From NCBI GenBank assembly GCA_963457665.1, contig OY735218.1, forward strand, positions 42,902,473 to 42,966,472: a stretch of 64,000 nucleotides of DNA, given 5' to 3'. The notes beneath the pieces were generated by a model. The model was not told the DNA's origin, did not search any database, and worked only from the letters and a program-made list of their open reading frames with translations. This DNA is from Thysanoteuthis rhombus. Lineage: Eukaryota > Mollusca > Cephalopoda > Oegopsida > Thysanoteuthidae. Below, one piece after another: positions 50,762 to 61,710 of the stretch (positions are counted from its first letter, which is position 1; each line of letters begins with the position of its first letter). The translations under genes and the position numbers were made by a program.

Positions 50762-51150
50762 GCATACCATCTATTATACATACTTCTTCCCAGAGAGGGA
50801 AGTGTTCACTTTTTTTTCTCTCCAAATATGGTCAGCCATTCCAGATCTTTCTATCCCCTTTGATAACTGCTTTTTCATGTTTGTCAAACCTCAAGAGGCC
50901 TGCCAGTTAATCCAGTATAGGTGTTCCCATATTTACATGGAACAAATGCAGTTACTGGTCAGATTAAACAGCATCCATGTTATTCCATGTAAATGCAGAA
51001 AGGTCTATACTGGGAGGAATTGAAGGTTCGTCTTGAACATAAAAAAGCAGTTAAAGGAAAGATATAAAAATCTGGAACAGCTGACCATTTTCCAAGGGAA
51101 GAAAGGTGAACACTTCCCTCTCTGTCGACAGAATGTATGTCAAACAAGTG
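50762..51150. mobile_element. Head-to-head Penelope-like GIY-YIG fragments
   Basis: Two copies of one coding segment face away from each other around a spacer of about 40 bases. The right copy (plus strand, from 50979) encodes VIPCKCRKVYTG, then a broken LKERYKNLEQ, then GEHFPLC. The left copy (minus strand, from about 50941 down) encodes PCKYGNTYTGLTGRPLEV, then KSSYQRG, a DLEWLT-like segment and VNTSLSG. The consensus of the two fits the GIY-YIG endonuclease end of Penelope-like or related retroelements (IPCxCGKVYxGETGRSLxxRLKEH...). The arms are about 75% alike by eye over roughly 150-190 bases. A further plus-strand frame to about 51333, ending SDITPEEGRRM, may be the element's extreme C-terminus. 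Stops break both copies. Confidence 0.65.
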
Positions 51151-52039
51151 CAGAGTTCAACCCTATGTGGTTTCCAGTACTCAACAGGGGCAAGGTACGG
51201 AAATCCAAGCCCAACAAGGAAAGAGGAAGAAATCAACATTACCCACATCCTATGTTGAAACATAACTTCCATTTTCTACCATCACATTCAGATATTACAC
51301 CTGAAGAAGGCCGTAGAATGATTACCAAAACATAATTTGTTAAACACAAACAAGGAGATGAATTGTCCGAAAAAAAACTTTCAATGTTTATGACCCTTCT
51401 TGAAACTATAAGCAATATCTTATTTTAGTTAAAATTCATAAAAATAGAGGAAGGCATGAGCTCACTTTATCATTATGGATACATCGTAAGTAGAGCCCCA
51501 TCTCTTAAAACCTTGAAAGAAAAAGAAAAAAAAAAATTCTAAAAAGCCAACAAATCTCTAAATGACCCAAAGGTCTAATAGAATGAAAACACCTAAAATT
51601 GATTGGGGGGAGGGGGGTTAAATTGGGTTTAAAGCATTAAAAAAAAAAAAAAAAAAAAAATAAATAAAAATAGAATAAAAAAAAATCAAATCCTTGACAG
51701 CAAAGTCAAAATTTTGAAGGTCAATACTATATCCTAAAACAATTTTACAGAGCAGATTACAATATGGGATCATGGCTTATTTAGTAATGTTATCAATGGT
51801 CATCAACTGGCACAAATACTGAAATTTAAGCTTCAATATTTTGACAAATGTCACATTTTTCCTACCCACAGATGTCTTCAAGCATAGCAAATTGCATATT
51901 ACACAACATTAGAAGCTTTAATAATTTCATTAAAAAGATTGATTTCAATTGTACTGTCGGTAACTGTCAAAGCAAGCGATTATTTTTCTAAATTTCATAA
52001 TTTGCCTATTTTTGTTTATGCAACTCAAATGGAAAAAAG

Positions 52040-52800
52040 ATTAGTTTATAGAGAAAGTAGTGTGAATGTTCAAATATGTTGAAAAGTGGTTTGCAAAGTT
52101 TCATGTTGGAGAGTTATCACTAAACAATACCCCATGGTCAGTTGATAACGGTCAAATCAAGACACTACTGAATTATCAACATTACATAATGCTGGAGACA
52201 TATTTAAAATGTCTAACTCAAACATAGAAAATAATTTGCACTAGCTTGGTTCTGTTGCTTTGATGTATGGCTCCTACTTAAGCAAGAAAAGCTGTTGTGT
52301 TTCTATGCATGATTCACTACTTCAACGTAACAAAGAAAAAAAAAAAATTGTTTTTTGTAACAACCTGGTGGGTGATGAAAGGGGGATACTTCATAATACA
52401 GAATGCAAGAAAACGGAACCACTAACTACTGATGAACCACCTTCATCCAAAGAATGCTCCCTTCCAATCCCACCATATATAAGTGGGATTGGAAGGGAGT
52501 CTAATTTCAGAGAACCAAATGATTGATTCGAACATGTACTGCTCCAAATTAAAATCCAGAATTAGGAGAAAGGTTAGTGCCAAGTGACCAAGCCGTCACT
52601 CATCTGTTGTATTCACCAGGTATTGCAACTTTAGAAAACCATTTATTCCGGTCTTGACAGAATTCTTTTAATGAAAAAAAAAAAAAAAAATAATTTCCAT
52701 AGAAGACAGCAAAAAGGTACTACAAGCAGTTCTGGGAAAAATAAAGTTCTGATAGGATGAAATCATGAAGTTGGCTGAAATGAGGCAGATGGAACAAATA
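52040..52800 (+). mobile_element. Degenerate mariner-family transposase, copy 3
   Basis: Collinear with copies 1 and 2. It has a GTGTGAATGTTCAAATATG block, AAAAGTGGTTTGCAAAGTTTC (KWFAKF), AAAATGTCTAACTCAAACAT (KMS-S), GCACTAGCTTGGT (HQLG), and later AACCAAATGATTGATTCGAACA. A C-terminal part around 52700 reads like EDSKKVLQAVLG and IMKLAEM, the latter matching the family's IMKLPEK. Stops and frameshifts are frequent. It contains a perfect hairpin (52457-52499) described separately. Confidence 0.75.
52457..52499. repeat. Perfect 17-bp inverted repeat, 9-base loop
   Basis: CTCCCTTCCAATCCCAC (52457-52473) and GTGGGATTGGAAGGGAG (52483-52499) are exact reverse complements around CATATATAA. The right arm corresponds to the ancestral mariner sequence (GTGGGATTAGAAGAGAG in copy 1). 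The left arm has no counterpart in copy 1, so it is a later inverted duplication of the right arm. Confidence 0.95.
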
Positions 52801-55800
52801 TAAAAAAAATATCACAATCCATGTTGCCCTCACTGACCTCACCATCCCATACACAACTCATCACCTGCTCACTGTCAGACCTTCACTTGAAAAACTGATC
52901 CAAACAGACAAATTACTTGAAGATCTCTTAAGATAAAGCTGGGACTGCTAAAAAGATTAAAATTAATGTGGAAAAAAGATTTTCTATAACTGAGTAGTAC
53001 GAACTTCAACAAAATCTGACCTTTGTTTTTTTTTCCAGGAAATCTTTGTTCTTGAGAAAAAGTAACTTTTAGAGAAGAAGTTTAGCGTACGTGACTGAAG
53101 TGTAATTAGGAAATAAAAATTTCCCCACCAGATATAGCAACATCCGCCTTTGGTGAACTTTCACTTCAGATTAAATTAGGCACAATACATAATTCCACCC
53201 AACTGCATGGTATTGTAAATCCAAGGAGTGACTGTTGCCTGTCAATAAGATCACGTCTTCAAACAAATCATGCATCCGGACTCAAGATTTGTGAATGCTC
53301 AATCTCACTTCAGTCAAAATCGGAAATCTTTGTTCACAAAAGAATCCTTATGGAATAAAAAAAAAAAACACCTTATCTTTAGGAAATTGGAAAACTAAAA
53401 TGAGATATATAATGTAGGCACTTTCAAGGAAAATTCTGGTAATTTTAATCTGAATGTGCTCCACGAATAAAACTCAAGTTTATATTGTAATTCAAATGTA
53501 TTCTATTTTTCTTAGTGACAAAATAAAAATTGATTAAAAACAATACTGAACTTACTCAAAGCCGTGACCAAAATTCGGCTTAATTTGGATATCCGATTGA
53601 TTTAAATTTTTATCAGATATACATGTCTTGGAGAGAAAAGAGAAAAGAGATGCACAATGTTCAAAATCTGACTCTGATGGCAACCCTGAGTGCCAGTCTT
53701 ATTCGTTAGTGCACCAAGTGACTGGTAGGTGGTAGACATGACATTGCTTCATACTACTTATCCCATCTTTGTTTACTCTCTCAGTAGAGGAAGTTATTTA
53801 TTAATTTGCTCCCTTTATGACCCCTGGATTCATTATGCTTCCTTGGGTTATCACTTATGAGGGCTTACAAACAATGAGGTGGTACTGGTATTATCAGTAA
53901 ATGAAATTAGTCTAATTTCCCTCATTTATTATTATTTTATATTCTCTTGCAAGGTTACTTATATCTATGGACTGTCATGAATACAATAGTACTATTTTCA
54001 TGTTTGGAGGCTATTTCGTTCTGTTCTATTCATGTCCGTTAGGAGGGTTTGCCGTATAGATATCTCCTTTTGATATTCCGTATTTTACCATGGATAATCC
54101 ACAACCCGATTCAGCTTCAATTTTGAAGGTTTCAGTAGATAATAAGCACCTAGATATTCAGCTCAGAATTTTCAGCTAGAAATCCACATTATACACGGGA
54201 AAAATTCTTTATTTAAAACTATAAATCTAACAGGTTTAGAAACTCATCACTAATGCATTCATATTCTTACTATTTCCACAATAGTCATCAATTCTATTAT
54301 TTCATCTTTAATTTTGTGTTATAATCTTAGTAGTATCCATCTAAACCTTCGAATATTTCAGTTCAAGCTTTTGTTTTTACTTAACATTGATCAATTCTAA
54401 CAAAGACGATATAAAAATGTAGATAAAGGAATATCTTGATAATTCTTTCTAGCAAGTACGTGCCCCATTTACGAAGCGAGTATTCATTATTTTGCAGTCT
54501 GTATCATCGCTTCTAAATGATGATCACATGTTCTACCACTTACTATGAAATTTCACTTCGGTTCAGATCTCAAAATATTAGTACCGAGCTCTACAAATAT
54601 TAACTAAGCTCAGCAAGTTATAAGGCCATGAACATAGGGCACCTAGTGAAGATCAGATTTATTACAGCAGTAATCTACAAGAGAAGCTTGTTAACCACTA
54701 CTCATCCAGAAGGTACCACCTTATAAGCAGAATTAGTTTATAGATAAATCATGATAAAATTACTAAACAGTAATACAAGAGCCTCTAAACTTTGTTCAAA
54801 AAAAGGTCAAGTAAATTGTAACCAACCTTGATTACAAGGCACATGGGATGTAATTTTATACCAATTGAATGTCCACCTAAATCGGTATTTTTAGAATATG
54901 CAAAGCTATTATTACACCAATATATCAGTTTTTGTTTAAATCATGTCAAGTTTCGAATAGTTAAGCAGATCATGCCAAATATTACGTAGTTCACACAGAA
55001 CCATTTAGGTTAACTCAACTACATCGGATCTGACAGCACCGAGTGGGTTTTAAGGGGAAATACATTGTATACAAAGCATAATTCAATATTGCAATTATCA
55101 TAACTTTAATTTCTTTTACAGGGACAGATCTATTGATGAATATGGGCAAATAAAAGGAGAAACCAGTTATTTTGCAGTTAATCACATAAATAAACCTTAA
55201 CATTCAATTAGAAAGTTCTGATAAGCAACTTGTATCAGAGAAATTCGGGATGTAAAACCTGCCGAGTTAGAAAGTCTTAAAGATTCAATAGCAGCAGCTA
55301 AGTTAAAAAAATTCATAAAATTCAATTCTGTCTCTTTGAACCATCAGTGTCCGAGGTTGATTATAGCTATCTCATTCAGATGGAATGTTGAATGTTTATT
55401 TCTTTCACACTGATACAAAGTTGAGTAATACCTTCAATGACAGCAAGGGATTAAGTCTTATATTGATTTCACAATTAGCATATTGTGGTTAACGAAGTCA
55501 CTATTTCTATCTAAGATATTCGAGATGCAATTCATTTTTGAATCATAGTTGAATTTTTTTCTGGATGTATTATGTGGGTTAGCATTAGTTATCTAAAATG
55601 TACAAAAATAATATTTTCATACACCTACTAACAGTAAACACGCACACAACATTCAAAAATATGTCGAAGATCTGTCTTTATTCAAGTGTATCGTCTAAAT
55701 TACAAAATAATCGTTTTTTAAACTAATTGAACAAGGCTTATAAATAAATTTGAACTGATTTTATAACGAAATAAGTTTGAGAAATGTCTAATTCCAACAC

Positions 55801-57107
55801 AAATTATATGTATGACACGTAAAGAAGCTTCAACTTGAAATTTATCCAATAAGTACACGAATCTCGCTAAAACGTACAACTTCTAAATTATATATATTGG
55901 AAGGATAAATCAAAACATTTGTCACATTATGACAGTGATATATTCTGGTATCATTTGTGGATGTGCGCTGGATCATCTAATAGTTCTGTTTCCAGCCAAA
56001 GTCTGTCAAAACATCAAACAATTCTACAGTCTCATGTAAACTGAAGGATCAACAATATTGTATATTTTAATTCACACGAAGAGCTGAGAATACTTCAAAT
56101 TTCGCATAATTGTTGGCCAACTTAGAAGTTAGATTTTACAAGTGCTGGTGATACCACCACGAAATAATGTAGTCAAAGGCTGCAATTTGTCCAGTTTGGA
56201 AGTTAAGTTTTACTAAGTTTGTTCACAAAAACAAATAAAAAATAAAAACAAATGAAATAATTTTTTTTTTAAGGGGGGGGGTAGAAATTTCTTCGGAGCT
56301 AGAGTAGTAGTCGAACTCAGGAACAGTCAATCTGAGAAAAGTTTCATCTGGAAGCATTCAAAAATAATCTGCAAAAAGGCATTGGCCATACCCTGTTAGA
56401 TTACACATTTTCATATAATTCTTTCGATCTAAAATAGAGCAGACTGAAGCACGTAGTTAAAACTCCCCAGACAAAAAAAAAAATGAGACTCAGTAGTCAC
56501 AGATTCCGGTAAGAATCATTTTCGCTGGACTACGAGCAGGGAGGGAGAATCAAATGTCGAAGTTGAGTTTGATGATCTATCCCTTGGCCTAATTACTTAC
56601 TGCTTGAGGTTTTGATTTTTTTTTTTATTGATTTTTTTTTCCTCCAAATCAAAACTTGCAACTTGAAGTACAGTTTCTCAAGTCACAGTCGTTTCCAGTT
56701 ATTCCAAAGAAAGGATCAGATGGTAATAAAATCCGAGTTTGAGGTGAAGTTCATCATGGTAAAATCCAAAGGTAAAAGTAGCCGAAAAATAGGTAAATCC
56801 AAATAGGAAGGTTGTTGTTGTCTTGACATTTTTCTTGAAAATAATCAAAAGAATAGAGTCTACAGTCAAACATTGGAGTGGTCCGTTTGTTTCGAGTAGG
56901 CAAAAAGCACCCGACGGGCTTAACACCTACGACAATGAACCAGAGACAAGAGATGGAGGGTGTAGATAAAGGAAAGTAAAAGCCAAGTTTTATACGTGAA
57001 GGTGGGTGATCACTTCTTTGACCAACATTTCTTATTAATTGCCTTTATTCCCAACCACATGCTAAGACAAAGCAAATATGTCAGATTATTTCATTTCCAA
57101 TTTTAAG

Positions 57108-57139
<32 letters not shown>

Positions 57140-59356
57140 AAAGAGGGAAAGTGACAAAAAAAAAAAAAAAAATCCCTGCATGTAAGAATTCGGTCTTTGA
57201 GTAACACTGGAACCAATCATGACGAGTACATTTGCATGTATGCCGAAAAAGGTTGAGTAGATGAAGAAAAAATATGCATTATGATTTATGGCAAAAGCGG
57301 AGAAAACTTTAACTAAGTTGAGTTTTTGAGGAAATGTATTTTAGTATCTTAGTAGAGTGCAGTAGTAGCCTAGTGTAGTAAAATGGACTAATACCTTCTC
57401 TGCTCTATTACAATCGCTTTACGGTTCGGATTGACGTATCTACATAAGAACTAGTATTATTTCAAGAACCCTAAAATTCCAGACAAAAGGGATAGAGCTG
57501 TGAGGCATGCAGGACTTTATTTAAAAAAAGATGGATTAAAACAGCCAGTTTTGAAGATTTATACTTTTGAAACGGTCAGTCACAATATTGTCCGATATTT
57601 TCATTAACTCATTTTTCCAAAACACACACACACACACAAAGTAAACTCAAAACATTTAGTTAGAGAAAAGATAATTGTGGCATGAAAGCTGGTAGTACTG
57701 TATGAGAAATATTCAGGTTCCTTTAGAAAGACTCACAGGATTAATGATAAAACCCCAATTGTTCAGATCAAAGGATATTTCCAATGTCAAGGAAGGGGGT
57801 CCAGAAGACGACATCAGCGAGTGAGTGCGAAACCAAAATTAACTATCGATATGAATACATTTGCATATTGTTACATAGATAATTTCCAAATATTGAATTG
57901 GAACGTCAGATAGGATAATATTTTTGTGGAATTCAAGATATTAATGCATGTAATTAAAAAATTCCAATTATGAAAATTTATTTAGAAGAAACGAAGTGAG
58001 TTTCTTAGCGAATAGTTTTTTTTCTCCCACTATGAAAGTCAAGTTCACAATGGCTCATTTGCATAATATATGCAGCAACACTTTGATTGTTGCCTAGTTT
58101 GCTTCATTTCAGATTTTGGCAATTTCGCAGACGAAGTCTTGAATAGTATCAAGTTGAAAGAGGGAAGGGAGAAGAAAATAACAAAACTGAAGAATTATGA
58201 TGATGTATAACCACAGTTGGGCAAAGAAAACCTGTGTGCATAAAATTAGCGATGGAATCTAGAAGTGTAGTCGACAAGTCTGAATACTAGTAATGACATG
58301 TTGCTGCTTGCTACAATGATGGCAATGAAGAGATTTGCCTAATGGTAATAATTGTAAGAAACAAATACAAACAATTTAACAAAACACTGGAAGAAAATAC
58401 TTTTATAGATGAATGTTCTGAAGTTGAGTGTAGATATATACGCATCAAGTTACATGTGGTAAGGATGCTGAAATATTTGTAAATTGTAATCAAAAACAGT
58501 GATGTTAAGTTGTATCATAGATTGGAAAATTCGCTTTTGCCTAAATTTCCAAAGAAAACGATTCGAGTAATTTGTGAAATTGGAAATACTCTAAGGAGAC
58601 TATATGTCAAGTTCGACATTTTACAACAGTGAGAAGTGACAGAAATTATATTGGTAGTAGTGTAGAGGTAGCAAAACCTTGTCAAACCATTCAACAAGGA
58701 TAAGATTGAGTTTTGGGGAGGTAACTGAAGTATTTAAAATCATTACTGGCTACATTATCAAAGGTGTTTTTCAGAAATAGGGGTGGAGGTTTAAAAAGAA
58801 GATTCATAAGTGTATAAAATTCATGTTAAGTACGCAGATCTTTTAGTCATGTGAATTTCAAATAGGCACTTGCGATCTAACTGCATAAATGTCTATGAAT
58901 TGTGAGTCTGGTAAATATTGTAAATGCATAATATAAATGCAGATAAGTAATACATACACAAGACATTAACAGTGCGTGAGAAATTGCGTGAAAATATGAT
59001 AATTGCAAGATCTGACAATCAAAAAAATGCTAAAAAAGTTAGTCAATCCACCAGTGAGAGAAAGTATCAAGACTGAGTGAGAAAAGGGGCAAAGATATGA
59101 AGAGGTGGGTAGAAAAAAATAAAATGAATATAATTAAAAGAAAAAAAATAATAATAATAAACAGAGGTAGAAAAATGCTACAATCTCTGGTTAGTGTTGG
59201 CCTAGTTTTCACAAAAGGCAAACGCACGCAGAAAGTCTTCGAATGGTTCCAGAATTAATTTTTATCAAAGAATCATACGTGTTACATTCGGTCAAGTATG
59301 GTACAAGGAAGAAAACTCATTTGTAATTCATTCAACCGTCTCAAATGGAACATCAC

Positions 59357-59398
59357 ACACGTGTTATGTGTATGACTGTATTACATACACACACGTGT
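59357..59398. repeat. Inverted repeat with two CACGTG sites
   Basis: ACACGTGTTATGTGTATG (59357-59374) pairs with CATACACACACGTGT (59384-59398) with a 3-base bulge and a 9-base loop. Each arm carries the E-box hexamer CACGTG. It lies about 2.2 kb inside intron 1 from the first exon, in the CpG-richer zone. Confidence 0.7.
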
Positions 59399-59911
59399 AC
59401 GGTCGGTGTACATGAGTTTATTAAAGCACTTCATTTTTTCCAAAGTTTAAAACCTTGAGAATCCTTCTCATAATCCGAACTTTTCTAAAGAATTAACTCT
59501 TGTTTTAGAAATAATAATCTAAAAACTTGACTTTCATCAAAAGAAATATCGTTAAAGCAGTCTTATAGGAATATTGAAGATGATTATTATAACTACTTTC
59601 ATTCTTAGAGGTAATTCTTAGGCATACACTCGGACCGTAGTGGCATGCGTGTGTGTAGCTGGGAAAGTAGAAGATTAGCGAATAAATCATAGGATAATCT
59701 ATATCTATTTCAATTGATTAAATTGAAGGTAGATTTGTGTGGAGAGGAACGTTTTTGTACCGAGGAAAGGGGATGGTAGATGGAAAAACAATTTTTTTCC
59801 AAGTTCTTAGGAAGGAGAGAAAAACCGAGTTTTCAGATTTTTTTTCCAGAAAAGTTAACCTGATTGCAATAATGATTAACCTTTGCTAATGAAAGGCTAC
59901 TTATGACCTCT

Positions 59912-59928
59912 GTGCGCGCGCGCGCGCG
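59912..59928. repeat. (CG)n tract
   Basis: GTGCGCGCGCGCGCGCG, about seven consecutive CG units, in DNA that is otherwise AT-rich. Such tracts favour Z-DNA and survive only where CpG is not eroded by methylation. Confidence 0.95.
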
Positions 59929-60957
59929 TTTTGTTTATAGCAGACAAAAAAACATTAACCAGTATACACGATTATTATATACACACACACTCTAAGTAGA
60001 AACGTTGTTGGCAGTGTCGATACTAGTCCTTATATTTCGATACTGTGTCAAGTCTACATTCATTGGACAAAGAAAACGAAATCAACTTTACTAGGAAATC
60101 AAGATTCTGGTGAAATTGGCAATCTTTTAAAGGGTAAAAAATACCATTTCTTGAACTGCCATGTGTATGTAACAAAGAATTTGTTCATAATTTAACTCGT
60201 AGCGAGAAAGCTTTGTTGAAACAGTCAATGCCATTTTTGTTAATTAGCAATCATTCACTTGAAAATTTGAGTATATCAATATATCTAGAAATAGAACCCA
60301 GTAACTAAGATTGTTTTTAGTTCTAAAAAAGTATCCTCCTCATAGAACAATTGTTAGCACGGTAGTACAGAGAAACTACTATCAACAAGACCAACTCTTG
60401 CAGTCGTACAAATGTCTACGTTACAGACACACACGCATTTCAGATCCACAATGTCTCTCTGAAGTGAGTACAGAGAGACTAGCGATTTATGACCTAAAAA
60501 TACAAAATTTGACAGAATTTGGCTTTTATCATTAGAGATGACATTTTAAAAGTCATCCGAGAAATAATTCTTCTTCTTCCCCTCCAGCGTTATTGTCTAA
60601 TAATGGCTATCGAACAGGAACTAGATTTCAGGTTTTGTAAGTTGCTATGTGAAAATTTCAAGTCCATCAGAACAAAAATAAAATACATTCAATTAAAAAA
60701 AAACCTATCCTCTCATAATCCGGCTACACAAGTATTTAGAGGTTTAAAAGCTAGAGGAAGATGCATGTAGTACTACTGAAAATACGATTTAAAAGGATTT
60801 AACTCATTTTGAACACAAGTGATAAGTATAGAATTATTGAAAAATATAGACTCTCATTTACAGATATTTTTGTAGAGTATTTTTTCCTGGGAAAAGAGTA
60901 TTTAGGACATCCAACGAGAGAAAGCAGATTATCAAGAATTGTAGAAGTAATCACTCA

Positions 60958-61116
60958 CATATACACAAACATACACACATATATATGTATATGTGTGTGT
61001 GTAATTTATATATATATATATCCCCATCTTATCTTGCATGTAAATAAAAGAGAAGAAAAGGGAGATTCAAGAGGGGGGCGGGAAGTGATGGTCATTAGTG
61101 AAAGCATCGACAGAAG

Positions 61117-61150
<34 letters not shown>
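60958..61150. repeat. Cluster of AC/GT/AT alternating tracts
   Basis: An ACACACATATATATG-TATATGTGTGTGTG self-complementary stretch lies near 60973-61003. It is followed by (AT)n to 61020, and then (CA)n(TA)n at 61118-61150. They create long but meaningless frames on both strands. Confidence 0.9.
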
Positions 61151-61151
<1 letters not shown>

Positions 61152-61480
61152 AAATAAAAAAAATAAAAATGGATGTTGGTTTTTGTATGTACATTTGAAA
61201 GAAAAAAAAAATCAAACTGTGCCCATTGTGGGAGGAGGAGAATGTAAAAAAAAAAAAAAAAAAGTCGAAGCGACAAGAACAGGGTAGACCTTTATATACG
61301 CAGAATGAGAGGGAGGAGGGGGGGATAATGAAACGTTCAAGACTACTACATAAATACACTGAGTGGGGGAGAGTGAGCACAACAACTATAAGGGAGGGGG
61401 AATAACATGTGTGAGAAAGAGAAGACGACAGAAGAAGAGAGAATAAATGCACAAAAAAATTTTTGAAACAAAAACCTTAC

Positions 61481-61642
61481 ATTGATTTTAGTCATTCCGA
61501 CAATTTTGTCCACCTCGAAGAATTCTTCGGATTCTCTAATCATATCGCTGGGTAGTTTTCGCCGGCCATAGTTCTTTTTGCCGTCCATTTCTCTAGTTTT
61601 CTGTTCAGACGAAGCCGTCACACCTTCCTTCTCCTCCGCCAT
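61481..61642 (-). CDS. Chromodomain gene exon 1, start codon and N-terminus
   Basis: The gene encodes a chromodomain protein, presumably a nuclear reader of methylated histone H3 tails. This exon has 54 codons, from ATG at 61642 to the donor AATCAAT/GTAAGG. I chose this ATG because it is the first in-frame ATG and has an excellent context (TCAACATGGCG: A at -3, G at +4). The N-terminus, MAEEKEGVTASSEQKTREMD then GKKNYGRRKLPSDMIRESEE, is charged and probably disordered. The chromodomain begins at FFEVDKIVGMTKIN; F42 corresponds to the first aromatic-cage residue. The domain continues in exon 2 after a 19.8-kb intron. Predicted protein so far: residues 1-54 here, 55-108 exon 2, 109-115 exon 3, 116-375 exon 4, then 20 more if exon 5 is real. 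The alternatives are an MPHOSPH8 orthologue (favoured), a CDYL-type or an HP1-like protein; the C-terminal half that would decide was not found. Confidence 0.9.
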
Positions 61643-61710
61643 GTTGACGCGGCGGTGGTGGCGGCGGCGGCAGAGAGAGGATTTTCGTTGTCGGGTCACG
61701 GATGGCGGCC
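61636..61710. promoter_or_regulatory. YY1-like motifs at the start codon and in the leader
   Basis: The minus strand reads TCAACATGGCGGAGG across the start codon (61636-61645 core), close to the YY1 consensus AANATGGCGGC. A second match, GGATGGCGGCC, lies on the plus strand at 61700-61710. Between them are GCC/GGC triplets. In other animals YY1-type sites sit just downstream of the transcription start, often overlapping the initiator codon, so the TSS is probably close upstream (to the right). Confidence 0.45.

Larger units (their letters stand above)
41660..61480. other. Intron 1 of the chromodomain gene, about 19.8 kb
   Basis: It splits the chromodomain between its first strand and its core. 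Contents include two copies of dispersed family A (45225-45525 and 47800-48185), a poly(A)/poly(T)/poly(C) composite (46141-46204), a tRNA-like plus 5S-like pair (46933-47192), an inverted pair of Penelope-like fragments (50762-51150) and a mariner relic (52040-52800). A long (CG)n tract lies at 59912-59928 and alternating AC/GT/AT tracts at 60958-61150. From about 53 kb rightward CpG becomes more frequent. No further exon was recognised. Confidence 0.75.

Noticed and set aside
60809-61198. Plus-strand open frame of 129 codons
   Set aside because: Its second half is translated microsatellite (IYIYI, HTHTH) and it shows no motif; it overlaps the same repeats.
61006-61452. Minus-strand open frame of 148 codons next to exon 1
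   Set aside because: It reads through intron 1 just after the exon 1 donor and consists mostly of poly(T), AC/GT and AT repeats, giving Phe, Tyr and Val runs. It is low-complexity, not a gene.
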